Numbered from the stretch's first letter, positions 47,190-55,936 are shown. The stretch is DNA of 64,000 nucleotides from Clostridium sp. CMCC3677 (GCF_023845585.1 NZ_JAMQHS010000002.1:1-64000); one strand, 5' to 3'. The notes: generated by a model not told the origin, from the letters alone. Numbers and translations are program-made.

Positions 47190-47537
47190 ATGGGTATAGT
47201 AACAACAACTACAGACAATTATCAAAAATGTATTGATGAATGTAGTAGATGTACTCAAGCATGTTATGAATGTTTTGAGGCATGTATTAATGAACCAGAT
47301 TTAAAAGATAGAAGAATTTGTGTAAAAATACTAATTGAATGTGCAAAGATGTGTGAAATGTCAATAGGGATTATGTCTATGAATGGAAAATTTGCAAAAG
47401 AGCACTGTAAAATGTGTGCTACAGTTTGTGATACATGTGCACAAGAATGTAGTATGTTTAAAGATGATCATTGTCAAAAATGTGCACAAGAATGTAAAAC
47501 ATGTGCAGATGAATGTAGAAAAATGTCTGGAATGTAA
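47190..47537 (+). CDS. Four-helix-bundle copper-binding protein (Csp-like, Cys-rich)
   Basis: A 115-residue protein with 19 Cys arranged as CxxxC and CxxC along predicted helices (KCIDECSRCTQACYECFEAC, HCKMCATVCDTCAQEC, HCQKCAQECKTCADEC). Csp proteins store many Cu(I) ions inside a four-helix bundle. No signal peptide is seen, so it is the cytosolic type. TGGAGTG precedes the ATG, and promoter and terminator flank the single gene. There is no copper ATPase or CsoR next to it. Confidence 0.88.
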   Translation: MGIVTTTTDNYQKCIDECSRCTQACYECFEACINEPDLKDRRICVKILIECAKMCEMSIGIMSMNGKFAKEHCKMCATVCDTCAQECSMFKDDHCQKCAQECKTCADECRKMSGM

Positions 47538-47545
47538 TTTCTCCC

Positions 47546-47584
47546 AAATAGCTAGTAACTTCATTTGTTACTAGCTATTTTTAT
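47546..47584 (+). terminator. Terminator of the Csp-type gene
   Basis: AAATAGCTAGTAAC (47546-47559) pairs perfectly with GTTACTAGCTATTT (47567-47580), followed by Ts. Confidence 0.85.
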
Positions 47585-47592
47585 TATAATAT

Positions 47593-48717
47593 TTATTCTA
47601 CATATGTATTAAATAAGTTGTTATTTTTATCTATATTTATCATATAAGAATGAACTTTTTCGTTAATATAAGATAAATCTTGATTCGTTAAAATACTACA
47701 TGTTTTAGAGTAAGACATTTCTTTTATAATATAATTTGAATCATTATATGTTTTATTGTTGGAAAGACCTATATGTGTATCATAGCCATAAAAGCTTATA
47801 GTATCAAATTTATAATTAAAGCTTTTTAGAGTGTGTAAAATTAAATAAATATATTTAATATTAAGTTCAAGATCATGAGTATCTATAGTCATTAAATAGG
47901 TGAAATTTAAAGCATTATTTTTAGATGAATTTCTTTCATAAAATATTTCATAAGGTGGAATTTTGCTTTTATATTCTTTAAATAGATTAACAGATGAATC
48001 AATGCTGAATTCAATACAATCATTTCCAGGTTCTCTTTTTATACATATGTTTAATAATTTGTTTGCATATGGTTCATTTGATTTTAATGCATATTTGTTT
48101 ATTTCAGATTTTATTTTAGAATTAATTTGCTTTCTAAAGTAATGCTGAAAATAGTCATCATAAATTATATTATTTTTTATTATTATAGAAAATGAACAAT
48201 TATAAACAATTGACTGAGCTGATATTACTATAACATCGTCCAAAAAAGAACTAATATTAAATTTTTTATCTAATATTATAGGAATATCATAACATGATTT
48301 AATATATTCCTTGCATTGTTCAACATAGTAATTATGCATTGAACATAATTTATAATATTTTCTGATATTTTTTGGAAGTAAAAGCATAAGAATAATGAAA
48401 ATATACAATATAAGTATTATATATTTAACATTAAAGTGATTAATTATAAATAAATCATCTAAAGTACTGCCAATTAAAATTCCTGCTTTCATAAAGAGAG
48501 ATGTAATAAAAGTCCATCTAGCCCAGTTAAAGCCATGTTGTACACAAAGCCACAATATTACATCAAGTATGATATTAAAAATTCCAATGAGAAAAAAAGC
48601 AAAGTTATTTTTTAGTATAGGAAGTAACACATAAATTAGTACATCAATTGAAATTAAAAGAATAAATAGTGAAATAAAATAATATGTTAATTTTAGTTTA
48701 TTATTAATATCTTTCAT
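47593..48717 (-). CDS. Unknown membrane protein with cytosolic C-terminal domain
   Basis: A 374-residue protein. Four hydrophobic helices occupy about residues 10-115. A soluble domain of about 250 residues follows, rich in Asn/Lys/Tyr, with no motif I recognise. It lies 23 bases after the gene at 48741-49487 in the same orientation, so the two form an operon. GAAAGG precedes the ATG. Confidence 0.55.
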   Translation of the reverse strand: MKDINNKLKLTYYFISLFILLISIDVLIYVLLPILKNNFAFFLIGIFNIILDVILWLCVQHGFNWARWTFITSLFMKAGILIGSTLDDLFIINHFNVKYIILILYIFIILMLLLPKNIRKYYKLCSMHNYYVEQCKEYIKSCYDIPIILDKKFNISSFLDDVIVISAQSIVYNCSFSIIIKNNIIYDDYFQHYFRKQINSKIKSEINKYALKSNEPYANKLLNICIKREPGNDCIEFSIDSSVNLFKEYKSKIPPYEIFYERNSSKNNALNFTYLMTIDTHDLELNIKYIYLILHTLKSFNYKFDTISFYGYDTHIGLSNNKTYNDSNYIIKEMSYSKTCSILTNQDLSYINEKVHSYMINIDKNNNLFNTYVE

Positions 48718-48740
48718 GATTGTATCTTACCTTTCATAAG

Positions 48741-49487
48741 TTAATCTCTTTGAATACCTCTTTGATTTTGATAATCATAAAAGCGATAAACAGTATCTTT
48801 AAAGTTGTTAACAGTTAAGTTATTAATATCTAAAGCTTCAAGAGTTTTTTCATTATACCAGCTAACTGCTGCCTCATCTATATGAGTTGTGTCACCTTTT
48901 TTGTTTATGGTATCACCACTAACGACAATTCCAAATAAGGTATGTCCAAATTTTTCGGGATAAAGGGTATATAATGATTTGTAAAGTTCTACACTTGCAT
49001 TAATTGCAGCTGCTTTTAATTCATCACTATTTCTATAAAAACCAATGTTTATGTATATAGTGTAACTATTGTTTGAAAAGAGTATTCTACTTAAATAAGG
49101 GTTATCTTTTTTGCCAAAAGTTTCGGTAACACATGTACTAACATATTGGTTAATTGTAAGTTTACTATAATCGGTAGGAGTACAGTCATTTTTAGAAAAC
49201 GTAAAATTATCTGAATAACTTTCAACATTTTGCTCATAAGTACCATTGTTTTTTTCTGAGTTTACACCATTATCTTTATAATTTTCAGTATTATCATTAG
49301 AAGATATATTTTCATTTTTAGATATAAATAGATTTTTAATCTTATTATTAATAAAGCTTTGATCAATAATTATGATAGGCTTTTGCAAAGTCACATATGT
49401 TGAAATACTATATGCTAATATAAAAATTAATGAAAGCATTATATTTCTTAATTTGAATTTATGTGGAGGTTTAATTTTAAATTCCAT
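48741..49487 (-). CDS. Unknown membrane-anchored extracellular protein
   Basis: A 248-residue protein. One N-terminal membrane segment (about 15-34) is followed by a low-complexity Asn/Ser/Glu linker (about 55-100) and a folded domain (about 100-248) containing SRILFSNNSYTIYINIGFYR and a final VYRFYDYQNQRG. This looks like a surface-exposed anchored domain. No family is recognised. It is the first gene of a pair with 47593. Confidence 0.55.
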   Translation of the reverse strand: MEFKIKPPHKFKLRNIMLSLIFILAYSISTYVTLQKPIIIIDQSFINNKIKNLFISKNENISSNDNTENYKDNGVNSEKNNGTYEQNVESYSDNFTFSKNDCTPTDYSKLTINQYVSTCVTETFGKKDNPYLSRILFSNNSYTIYINIGFYRNSDELKAAAINASVELYKSLYTLYPEKFGHTLFGIVVSGDTINKKGDTTHIDEAAVSWYNEKTLEALDINNLTVNNFKDTVYRFYDYQNQRGIQRD

Positions 49488-49709
49488 TTAATCACACCTT
49501 TCAGTAAAACCAAGTTAAATTATAACATATATGATAAAAAAATATAATTCATATATAAATTGAAACAAATAGGATATGTATACTAATAAAAAATTATGGA
49601 TTTGGGCTAGATAAGTAGTCTATCTCTTTTTCTATTTTAATTTTCAAAATAGAAGATATTCATACATAAAGTACATTGTGGATACTTTATCCAAATAAGT
49701 TGAAATATA

Positions 49710-49738
49710 TTGACATATAATATTATACGACGTATAGT
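49710..49738 (+). promoter_or_regulatory. Promoter of the padR operon
   Basis: TTGACA (49710-49715), 17 bases and TATAGT (49733-49738). Confidence 0.85.
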
Positions 49739-49774
49739 ATTATATATAGGGTATATTATACGTTGTATAATATA
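49724..49774 (+). promoter_or_regulatory. Two PadR-type operators
   Basis: TATACGACGTATA (49724-49736) is a perfect odd palindrome lying over the promoter spacer and -10. TATATTATAC and GTATAATATA (49752-49774) form a second site with 10-bp perfect arms around GTT. Both share TATAC...GTATA and fit negative autoregulation by PadR. Confidence 0.75.
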
Positions 49775-49809
49775 TAAGAAAATATAGTATAGATATAGGA
49801 GGTAAAGGA

Positions 49810-50133
49810 ATGGCTTTTCAATTAGGAGCAGCTTTACTTGATGCTTGTGTGTTAGCAGTTCTTTCAAGGGGAGATACTTATGGATATGTTCTTACTCAAC
49901 AAGTACGATCCATAATGAATATATCAGAATCAACACTTTATCCAGTGCTCAGAAGATTACAAAAAAATGAATGTCTAACAACATATGATCAAGCTTTTCA
50001 AGGAAGAAATAGAAGATACTACAAGATAACGGAAAAAGGAAAAACTATGCTTAGTCAGTATCTTAATGAGTGGGAGCAATATAAAGAGAATGTTGATAAA
50101 GTTCTTTTAGGGGGGATATTAGGAGATGAATAA
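49810..50133 (+). CDS. PadR-family transcriptional repressor
   Basis: A 107-residue winged-helix protein. LDACVLAVLSRGDTYGYVLT and ISESTLYPVLRRLQKNECLT are the PadR signature, and GRNRRYYKITEKGK forms the wing. It overlaps the next gene by 8 bases. It should repress its own operon through the palindromes at 49724-49774 and release on envelope or drug stress (inference from similar padR-DUF1700 operons). AGGAGG lies upstream, with a nearer AAAGG. Confidence 0.92.
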   Translation: MAFQLGAALLDACVLAVLSRGDTYGYVLTQQVRSIMNISESTLYPVLRRLQKNECLTTYDQAFQGRNRRYYKITEKGKTMLSQYLNEWEQYKENVDKVLLGGILGDE

Positions 50134-50728
50134 AGAAATTTTTATTCAAGAGTTAAGAAAAAAATTAAAGAGATTACCAAAGGAAGAAATAGAAAATGCA
50201 ATAGGGTATTATGTAGAATACTTTGAAGATGCAGGAGTAGATAATGGTCAAGATATTTTAAAAGAATTGGATTCTCCTTCAGTTATCGCATCACAGTTGT
50301 TATCAGAGTATGCATTTAAAAATGATGAGATAACTATTACTAAACCTAAAAGAAGTATTTCTTCAATATGGTTTATTGTCTTAGCAATATTAGCTGCACC
50401 ACTAGCATTACCATTAGCATTCACACTTATAATACTAGTAGTAACTATGATTATAGTTGCAGGAGCTATTATTTTTACATTTATAGTTACGACAATTGCA
50501 TTGATAGTAGCAGGAGTTGTTACTAGTTTTGCAGGCTTTGCAGTTATTACTCAAGGTTTTTCAACAGCCATTATGTTTATTGGAATTGGATTGGTATTAA
50601 TTGGAGTGGGATTATTAGTGTTAGTGTTGAGTTCAAGATTAGTACCGAAAATATTTAAAGGAATTGCAACATTAGCTAGAAAATTATTAAATAGAGTTAA
50701 GAAATCAAATAAGAAGGAGGAGCTATAA
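50126..50728 (+). CDS. DUF1700 (HAAS domain) membrane protein
   Basis: A 200-residue protein. The N-terminal soluble domain (FIQELRKKLKRLPKEEIENA, then YYVEYFEDAG) is the HAAS/DUF1700 signature. Four hydrophobic helices follow (about 75-180) and a basic tail. It belongs to the widespread PadR-DUF1700-DUF4097 cassette of Firmicutes, thought to respond to membrane stress. Start and stop overlap both neighbours. Confidence 0.88.
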   Translation: MNKEIFIQELRKKLKRLPKEEIENAIGYYVEYFEDAGVDNGQDILKELDSPSVIASQLLSEYAFKNDEITITKPKRSISSIWFIVLAILAAPLALPLAFTLIILVVTMIIVAGAIIFTFIVTTIALIVAGVVTSFAGFAVITQGFSTAIMFIGIGLVLIGVGLLVLVLSSRLVPKIFKGIATLARKLLNRVKKSNKKEEL

Positions 50729-51531
50729 TGGTAAGAACAAAGAAGAAATTGTTAATATGTTCAATATGTATGATTGGAGTAGGATTAATCCTTGCTGTAA
50801 TAGGCTTCTCAATGGGAGGAAAGTTTGGAATTATAAGGGATAAATCAGGATATAAGATTTTGGACAAAGAAGATGGAATTGTAAAAATTGAGGCGTCATC
50901 TGATTTTAAAAGTATAGATATTAATTCGACTGTAGATAAAATAGATATAATAAAATCATATGAGTATGGAATTGAAATTGAATATAATAGCAATGAAAGT
51001 GATGTTAATTATTCAATTAAAGATGGAAAGCTAGCAATACAGGGAAATAAGTCACAAGATACATTCAATAATATAAGTTTTGGTATAGGCAACACACATA
51101 TACCTAGTTATATTAAGGTATATGTTCCTGATGCGGCTGATTTAGATACTATAAATGTGAAATCAAGTAATACAAAGATCACTATGGATAGTATTAATGC
51201 TAATGAAATTTCTATAAATTGTAGTTATGGAGAAATAAAGTCAAATAATCTTATAGCTAATGGACTAAAAATAGCATCAAATAATTCAGATATTGATTTA
51301 GATGGAGAATTTAAAGGGGTTACTAGTATATCATCACATTATGGAGATATAAATCTTAGAACTAATATATCTAAAGAACTATATAATTATAGTACTTCAT
51401 GTGATTATGGTGATATAAATATAGATGGAGATAAATTTACAAATAAGGTTGAGAAGAATGGTAATAATAATGCTCATCATAGTATAGATATTACTAGCAA
51501 TAATGGAGATATAAATGTAGATTTTAAGTAA
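50728..51531 (+). CDS. DUF4097 membrane-anchored beta-helix protein
   Basis: A 267-residue protein. One N-terminal membrane helix (about 8-28) is followed by a repetitive beta-rich domain with recurring SxYGxI/NGDI turns (CSYGEIKSNN, SHYGDINLRT, CDYGDINIDG, NNGDINVDF), typical of DUF4097 (putative adhesin). Its ATG overlaps the preceding TAA. It is the last gene of the padR operon. Confidence 0.85.
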   Translation: MVRTKKKLLICSICMIGVGLILAVIGFSMGGKFGIIRDKSGYKILDKEDGIVKIEASSDFKSIDINSTVDKIDIIKSYEYGIEIEYNSNESDVNYSIKDGKLAIQGNKSQDTFNNISFGIGNTHIPSYIKVYVPDAADLDTINVKSSNTKITMDSINANEISINCSYGEIKSNNLIANGLKIASNNSDIDLDGEFKGVTSISSHYGDINLRTNISKELYNYSTSCDYGDINIDGDKFTNKVEKNGNNNAHHSIDITSNNGDINVDFK

Positions 51532-51610
51532 TAAAGATAATGATTTACTTAGAATTAGATTATTATCTATAAAAAATTTCTTTTATAATTATATTTGATT
51601 AAAAAATAAG

Positions 51611-51660
51611 AATGCTTAAAAACTCTATTGAATGTGCTTAGAGTTTTTAAGCATTAAATT
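51611..51660 (+). terminator. Terminator of the padR operon
   Basis: AATGCTTAAAAACTCT (51611-51626) pairs perfectly with AGAGTTTTTAAGCATT (51640-51655). Confidence 0.8.
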
Positions 51661-51661
51661 T

Positions 51662-51795
51662 TTAAATATTTGTATTTTGATAATTTGTTTTATTAAAAGA
51701 TACAGATTCTATTAATTCTTCCGGTTTAGAATCTCATTTTTTTTATATTTTCATCAAAGCCTATAATCATCCATGGAAACTTATCAGAAAAATAC
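51662..51795 (-). pseudogene. Frameshifted tail of an unrecognised gene
   Basis: On the minus strand YFSDKFPWMIIGFDENIKK runs into a stop. After a one-base shift PEELIESVSFNKTNYQNT continues to a stop at 51662-51664. Two adjoining protein-like reads in different frames suggest a decayed gene. The family is not recognised. Confidence 0.35.
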
Positions 51796-51926
51796 AGTAT
51801 AACTTTATTAACTTATAAATATGTTTTACATAGAAAAAGTAATATAAAATTAAAAGGTATATAATAGGGTAATTTTAAGTTTAAATATACACATACTATT
51901 CACATAAAGTAGTTAGGAGAAGATTT

Positions 51927-52670
51927 ATGAAAAAATTATTATTACCACAAAGTGCAAAGGTGACACCAAAAGAAGTATTAGATGAAATTAGTAAATTTGA
52001 ATATATTAATAAAAGTCCATATAGTTTAAGTTATTATAATGTACCAGGAGTTTCTTGGGATTATAAACCAGAAGGAAGTTTAAGAATATCAGATCATTGG
52101 AATTTTGTATCTCATGGAAACAAGCATTGTCTTTTAGCTGATATAGAAGAAGAAATACAAAATAACTGGATATTAGCAAAATATATAGATGGTCAATATC
52201 ATATTTTAAAAGAGTTTGGGGAAAATGTTTCTGGATATAGATTTATTAAAATAAATAAAAATGAATTAGAGTTCCTTAAATATCTATATAGTAAAGGAGG
52301 TATAGTTAGTTCAAAGGAGATATATAGATTATATAGAGATAGACCTAAATTAGCAAAGGAAGGTCATACAAAGAATAAAAAATCATTATTAAAAAACATA
52401 GGTGAAGAGAGATTTAAAAAATTTAAACAAGAAAATAAAAAAACAAGAAAAGTAGTTTTTATTGAGGAAAAGAATATGAATATAATTCATAAAGTATTAA
52501 CTTTATATGAAAATAGTATTGAATTTGATGAACTTTGTAAGACAGAGCAAGGAGTTAATGAATTGATTAATAAATATAAGGCTTATAAATTTAAGAGTGA
52601 TGAGCTTGAATCATTTGAAGAAATATTTATTTTAGTATTAGATAATGGAATGGCTATCAATAAAAGGTAA
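51927..52670 (+). CDS. Hypothetical protein
   Basis: A 247-residue soluble protein I do not recognise. The first half is beta-rich with SLRISDHWNFVSHGNKHCLL and NWILAKYIDGQYHILKEFGE. The second half is Lys-rich and helical and could bind nucleic acid. TAGGAGAAG precedes ATG 51927. It is followed by the dispersed repeat and sits in a patchy accessory stretch, so it may have come with mobile DNA. Confidence 0.5.
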   Translation: MKKLLLPQSAKVTPKEVLDEISKFEYINKSPYSLSYYNVPGVSWDYKPEGSLRISDHWNFVSHGNKHCLLADIEEEIQNNWILAKYIDGQYHILKEFGENVSGYRFIKINKNELEFLKYLYSKGGIVSSKEIYRLYRDRPKLAKEGHTKNKKSLLKNIGEERFKKFKQENKKTRKVVFIEEKNMNIIHKVLTLYENSIEFDELCKTEQGVNELINKYKAYKFKSDELESFEEIFILVLDNGMAINKR

Positions 52671-52692
52671 AAAGTAGAATTAATTATTTTTA

Positions 52693-52783
52693 AATAAACT
52701 TAAAAGCCAATACTTAACAACACTAAGTATTGGCTTGAAATTTTTAATTATTATATCCAAAATACCGATACTCTAATTTTGAC
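52693..52783. repeat. Dispersed ~90-nt repeat, copy B
   Basis: This 91-base segment is about 95% identical to 32129-32216. It holds the hairpin AAGCCAATACTTA/TAAGTATTGGCTT and ends CTAATTTTGAC, after which the two copies diverge. Confidence 0.75.
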
Positions 52784-52895
52784 ACCTATCCCTCGATAGG
52801 TGGGTGTCCTCACAGATGTTTCAATCACCTTTAATGCCGTAAAAGGACTCACATGAAAGTACATTTCTTCATCTAAATATTGAACTCCCAAAATT
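52751..52895 (-). pseudogene. 3' fragment of an unrecognised gene ending in copy B
   Basis: On the minus strand about 47 codons read LGVQYLDEEMYFHVSPFTAL, then KVIETSVRTPTYRGIGVKIR and VSVFWI to a stop at 52751-52753. The last residues are shared with copy A (VKISVSIFWI). A stop lies upstream and no start exists. The hairpin of the repeat would be this gene's terminator. The family is unknown. Confidence 0.4.
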
Positions 52896-53172
52896 TAAAT
52901 GTAGGTTCAAAATAAGAGTTGACGAATATTTCAGAAAGTACAACCACAACTATTTATAAACAGTTGTTCTTTGCTATGAGATTATAATAACATATTTAAA
53001 TTTTCTGTACAAGAGATATATAATTGGTAATTTAGGAATATAAAATAAAATAAAATAGCAAGTTAAAGATAGGATGTATACATTTTTTATATAAAAATAT
53101 ATAAAGTTATATTACAACTTGGAGACATTTAACAGAAGAAATCATATTATGAAGTAATTAGGCAGATGAAAG
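52896..53172. other. Intergenic stretch
   Basis: No gene is seen. A short palindrome AACTATTTATAAACAGTT lies near 52948-52965, and AT-rich spacer follows. Confidence 0.4.
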
Positions 53173-53228
53173 AAAATAACAAGTCAGATATACTAGTATA
53201 CTGACTGGTTATTTTTATGGATATGCCT
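53173..53228 (+). repeat. Dispersed 33-nt element, copy 2, within a long hairpin
   Basis: The element is 53196-53228 (GTATACTGACTGGTTATTTT ... ATATGCCT). Its first part pairs with AAAATAACAAGTCAG just upstream, giving a stem of about 18 bp with T5. It lies 25 bases before the SIMPL gene. Confidence 0.65.
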
Positions 53229-53253
53229 CAATTCTTTTGAAAGGTCGAAAATC

Positions 53254-53934
53254 ATGTATAAATTAAGAGATAGTGATAATTATAGCTTAAATGATTATTC
53301 AAGCACTAAATGTGATAATAAATTTAAAGTCTTTGGAACAGGTACAGTAAGTTTAAAACCAGATGGAGCGGAAGTGGTAATTGGTATTATAACAGAAAAT
53401 ACACAATTAGAAGTAGCACAAGAAGAAAATGCTAAGATAACTCAGCAAGTTATAGATAGTATAATGGGAATGGGAGTATTGCCTAAATATATACAGACTC
53501 AAAGTTATAATATTAGACCTAATTATGATTATATTGATGGAAAACGAGTTTTTATAGGTTATCAAGTAAGTAACTATTTAAAAATTTTTGTTAGAAATAT
53601 TAGTTCTGTAGGTGAAATAATTGATACTGCAGTAAAAAATGGTGCAAATACTGTAGGTGATATTAGGTTTATTGTTTGGGATCAAACAAAGCATTATTAC
53701 GAAGCATTAAACTTAGCTGTTGAAGATACTCAAAATAAGGCTAGTGTTATAGCTAATAAACTTAAAGTAAAATTAAATATTATACCAATACAAATAAATG
53801 AGCAGGATAAGGGGAATATAACTCCATTAACATTAATGAATGTTAAAGCAGTAAATGGAGCTACACCTATTGAAGCTGGAGAAAATAAAGTAACTGCAGA
53901 AATTGAAGCCGTATTTATATATACTGAGTATTAA
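53254..53934 (+). CDS. SIMPL-domain (DUF541) protein
   Basis: A 226-residue protein covering a full SIMPL domain (about residues 25-222): FKVFGTGTVSLKPDGAEVVI, the SYNIRPNYDYIDGKRVFIGY strand block, VKNGANTVGDIRF and a C-terminal AGENKVTAEIEAVF. Relatives are often secreted, but no signal peptide is seen here, so the protein is likely cytosolic. Function is poorly known. AAAGG lies about 10 bases before the ATG. Dispersed element copy 2 forms its leader. Confidence 0.88.
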   Translation: MYKLRDSDNYSLNDYSSTKCDNKFKVFGTGTVSLKPDGAEVVIGIITENTQLEVAQEENAKITQQVIDSIMGMGVLPKYIQTQSYNIRPNYDYIDGKRVFIGYQVSNYLKIFVRNISSVGEIIDTAVKNGANTVGDIRFIVWDQTKHYYEALNLAVEDTQNKASVIANKLKVKLNIIPIQINEQDKGNITPLTLMNVKAVNGATPIEAGENKVTAEIEAVFIYTEY

Positions 53935-53972
53935 TAATTATATAATAATAATGCAGTTAAGTTAGTAAAATG

Positions 53973-54021
53973 GAACCTATAAAATAGACACTTAAAAAAG
54001 ACTATTTTGATAGGTTCTTTT
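53973..54021 (+). terminator. Terminator of the SIMPL gene
   Basis: GAACCTAT and AAATAG pair with CTATTTT and ATAGGTTC, followed by T5. Confidence 0.8.
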
Positions 54022-54126
54022 TCTCTCAATTTTATTTATAACTTAATGCAAAAAATATAAATTAAAATTTATTGTCAGATTTACTTCACATAATACGAAT
54101 GGTATTGTGTAAGAATAAATTTTAAG

Positions 54127-54158
54127 GCATACTGACGTGTTATTTTTTGAATATGCCT
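54127..54158 (+). repeat. Dispersed 33-nt element, copy 3
   Basis: It runs from GCATACTGACGTGTTATTTT to ATATGCCT (32 bases). Its ends AGGCATA/TATGCCT can pair. It lies directly before the ribosome site of the sigma factor gene. An imperfect inverted repeat (CACATAATAC/GTATTGTG) lies just upstream at 54084-54113. Confidence 0.65.
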
Positions 54159-54181
54159 AAAGGAAAGGGCGGTGAATATCT

Positions 54182-54736
54182 ATTTCTGATATTGAGTTAT
54201 TAGATTTACTTAATAGTGATTTTGAAAAAGGATTAGAAGAAATTATGGATTGTTATACACCTCTTATTTATACAATAGTATCTAATAAGATTTTAGGAAT
54301 ATATTCTAAAGAAGACATAGAAGAATGTGTAAGTGATGTATTTATGGAAATATTTAATAATAGAAATAGAATTGATCTTAATAAAGGTTCTATTAAGGGT
54401 TTTTTAGCAACTATAGCAAAAAGAAAAGCCATAGATATGTATAGAAGAAAAGATGCTAATAAAAGTTTATTTAGTATATCTATGGATAATGTATGTTGTA
54501 GTAGTCATAGGGATGATGTTATTAATTTAGTATCTAAAAAAGAAGAGTATTCAAAATTAATAGATACAATAAAAGCTCTTGGAGAACCTGATAGTGAAAT
54601 AATTATAAGAAAATATTACTTAAATCAAAGCTCAAAAGAAATTTCTAAGGATATTAATTTAAAAGTTAATACTATTGATAAAAAGGTATCAAGGTGTATA
54701 AAAAAGTTAAAAAAGATGTTAGGAGGAATTTTGTAA
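54182..54736 (+). CDS. ECF-type RNA polymerase sigma factor
   Basis: The first canonical start is ATG 54245, giving 163 residues. The frame stays open upstream to a stop at 54173-54175 and reads ISDIELLDLLNSDFEKGLEE, which completes region 2.1 of sigma2. A strong GGCGG lies at 54170-54172-like position, about 9 bases before an ATT at 54182, so a rare ATT start is possible. Region 2 shows EDIEECVSDVFMEIFNNR and FLATIAKRKAIDMYRRK. Region 4 shows DSEIIIRKYYLNQSSKEISK and IDKKVSRCIKKLKKML. It pairs with the RsgI-like anti-sigma gene one base downstream. Confidence 0.85.
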   Translation: MSDIELLDLLNSDFEKGLEEIMDCYTPLIYTIVSNKILGIYSKEDIEECVSDVFMEIFNNRNRIDLNKGSIKGFLATIAKRKAIDMYRRKDANKSLFSISMDNVCCSSHRDDVINLVSKKEEYSKLIDTIKALGEPDSEIIIRKYYLNQSSKEISKDINLKVNTIDKKVSRCIKKLKKMLGGIL

Positions 54737-54737
54737 T

Positions 54738-55838
54738 TTGGAAGATAGATTATCAAATATATTAGATGGTTTAAATGTTGAGGATACTACAGTTCTTTTG
54801 GAGGAAGATATTAATTTATCTATAAACTCATTTTCTAAAAGGCGTATTATGAAATCTGTAAAGAAAAAAGTTAAAAACAAAGGAAAAAATCATAATTTTA
54901 TGAATGAATTTTTAGGGGGATTTTTTATGAAAAGAAAGTTAATTTTAAGTGGAGTAATGTTATGTTCAATGGTAATAATAGGGGGTGGAGGATACGCTTA
55001 TGCTAATACTCCAGTAGCATATGTAAGTCTTGATATTAATCCAAGTGTTGAATTAGGTGTAAATAGACTTGACCAAGTTGTATCTGCTGAAGGATATAAT
55101 GAAGATGGTAAAAATATATTAGAAAATACAGATTTAAAAAATGATAATGTTAATGAAGCAGTGGGTACATTAATTGAAAATGCTATTGATAAAGGTTATA
55201 TAACTTCTGATAATGAGGCAGTTATATCACTTACAACTGCTACAGATAATGCTACAATTTCAGAAGAACTTGAAGACTCATTAAAAGTTGCAGCAGATGA
55301 AGTTTTAGATAAAAATGAAATTCAAGCAGAAATTGCAGAAGATAATATTGCATTACAAAGAAGAGATGAAGCAAGAAAACTAGGAATAACACCAGGTAAA
55401 TTAAATCTTATACAAAAACTTCAAGCATTAGATTCAAATATAAAAGTAGAAGATTATAAAAATCTTTCTGTAAAAGAAATACAAAAGAAAAATAAAGAAT
55501 TAAGAAAAGTAACTAATGAAGAAAATAGTGATAAAATAAATGATGATTTAAATAACAATTATGAAAACAATATTTCTGATGAAGAAATAGAAAATAAAAT
55601 TCAGCGAGAAGATTCTACTAATTATTTAGAAAAAGAAAATGTACTTAAACAAGAGAAGAAGAATAGTGATAATAACAGTAATAACAATAAAGATAAAGAG
55701 TTTAATCAAAATAAACCAGAAAAACAAGAAGAAAATAATTCTTCAAATTCAAAAAATGATAATTTAAATAAAGCAGAACAAAAAGAGAATAATAATTCTT
55801 CATTAAATTCACAAAGCAAAAATTCAAATAAAAAGTAA
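54738..55838 (+). CDS. RsgI-like anti-sigma factor
   Basis: A 366-residue protein. The short cytosolic N-terminus should hold the sigma factor. One membrane helix lies at about 66-90 (LILSGVMLCSMVIIGGGG). The extracellular domain begins AYVSLDINPSVELGVNRLDQ, the hallmark of RsgI-type anti-sigma factors. The last 110 residues are an Asn/Lys/Glu-rich low-complexity tail rather than a carbohydrate-binding module. TTG 54738 follows AGGAGG, one base after the sigma stop. SigI/RsgI pairs in clostridia usually sense polysaccharides. Here the sigma is a short ECF type. Confidence 0.85.
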   Translation: MEDRLSNILDGLNVEDTTVLLEEDINLSINSFSKRRIMKSVKKKVKNKGKNHNFMNEFLGGFFMKRKLILSGVMLCSMVIIGGGGYAYANTPVAYVSLDINPSVELGVNRLDQVVSAEGYNEDGKNILENTDLKNDNVNEAVGTLIENAIDKGYITSDNEAVISLTTATDNATISEELEDSLKVAADEVLDKNEIQAEIAEDNIALQRRDEARKLGITPGKLNLIQKLQALDSNIKVEDYKNLSVKEIQKKNKELRKVTNEENSDKINDDLNNNYENNISDEEIENKIQREDSTNYLEKENVLKQEKKNSDNNSNNNKDKEFNQNKPEKQEENNSSNSKNDNLNKAEQKENNNSSLNSQSKNSNKK

Positions 55839-55896
55839 ATAATAATCATATGCCGCACCATTATTTATACACTGCGTTTGGAAATGGTACATGGCT

Positions 55897-55936
55897 AAAA
55901 AATCGACGGCTTTAAAGTGAACTTGAGATTTTTTTT
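55897..55936 (+). terminator. Terminator-like hairpin after the anti-sigma gene
   Basis: AAAAAATC (55897-55904) faces GATTTTTTTT (55927-55936) across a 22-base loop. The stem is A-T rich and may be extended by internal pairs. Confidence 0.5.

Noticed and set aside
52784-52980. IS200/IS605 right end or omega RNA
   Set aside because: The palindromic CACCTATC/GATAGGTG is suggestive, but no TnpA or TnpB coding remnant or recognised end sequence is present.
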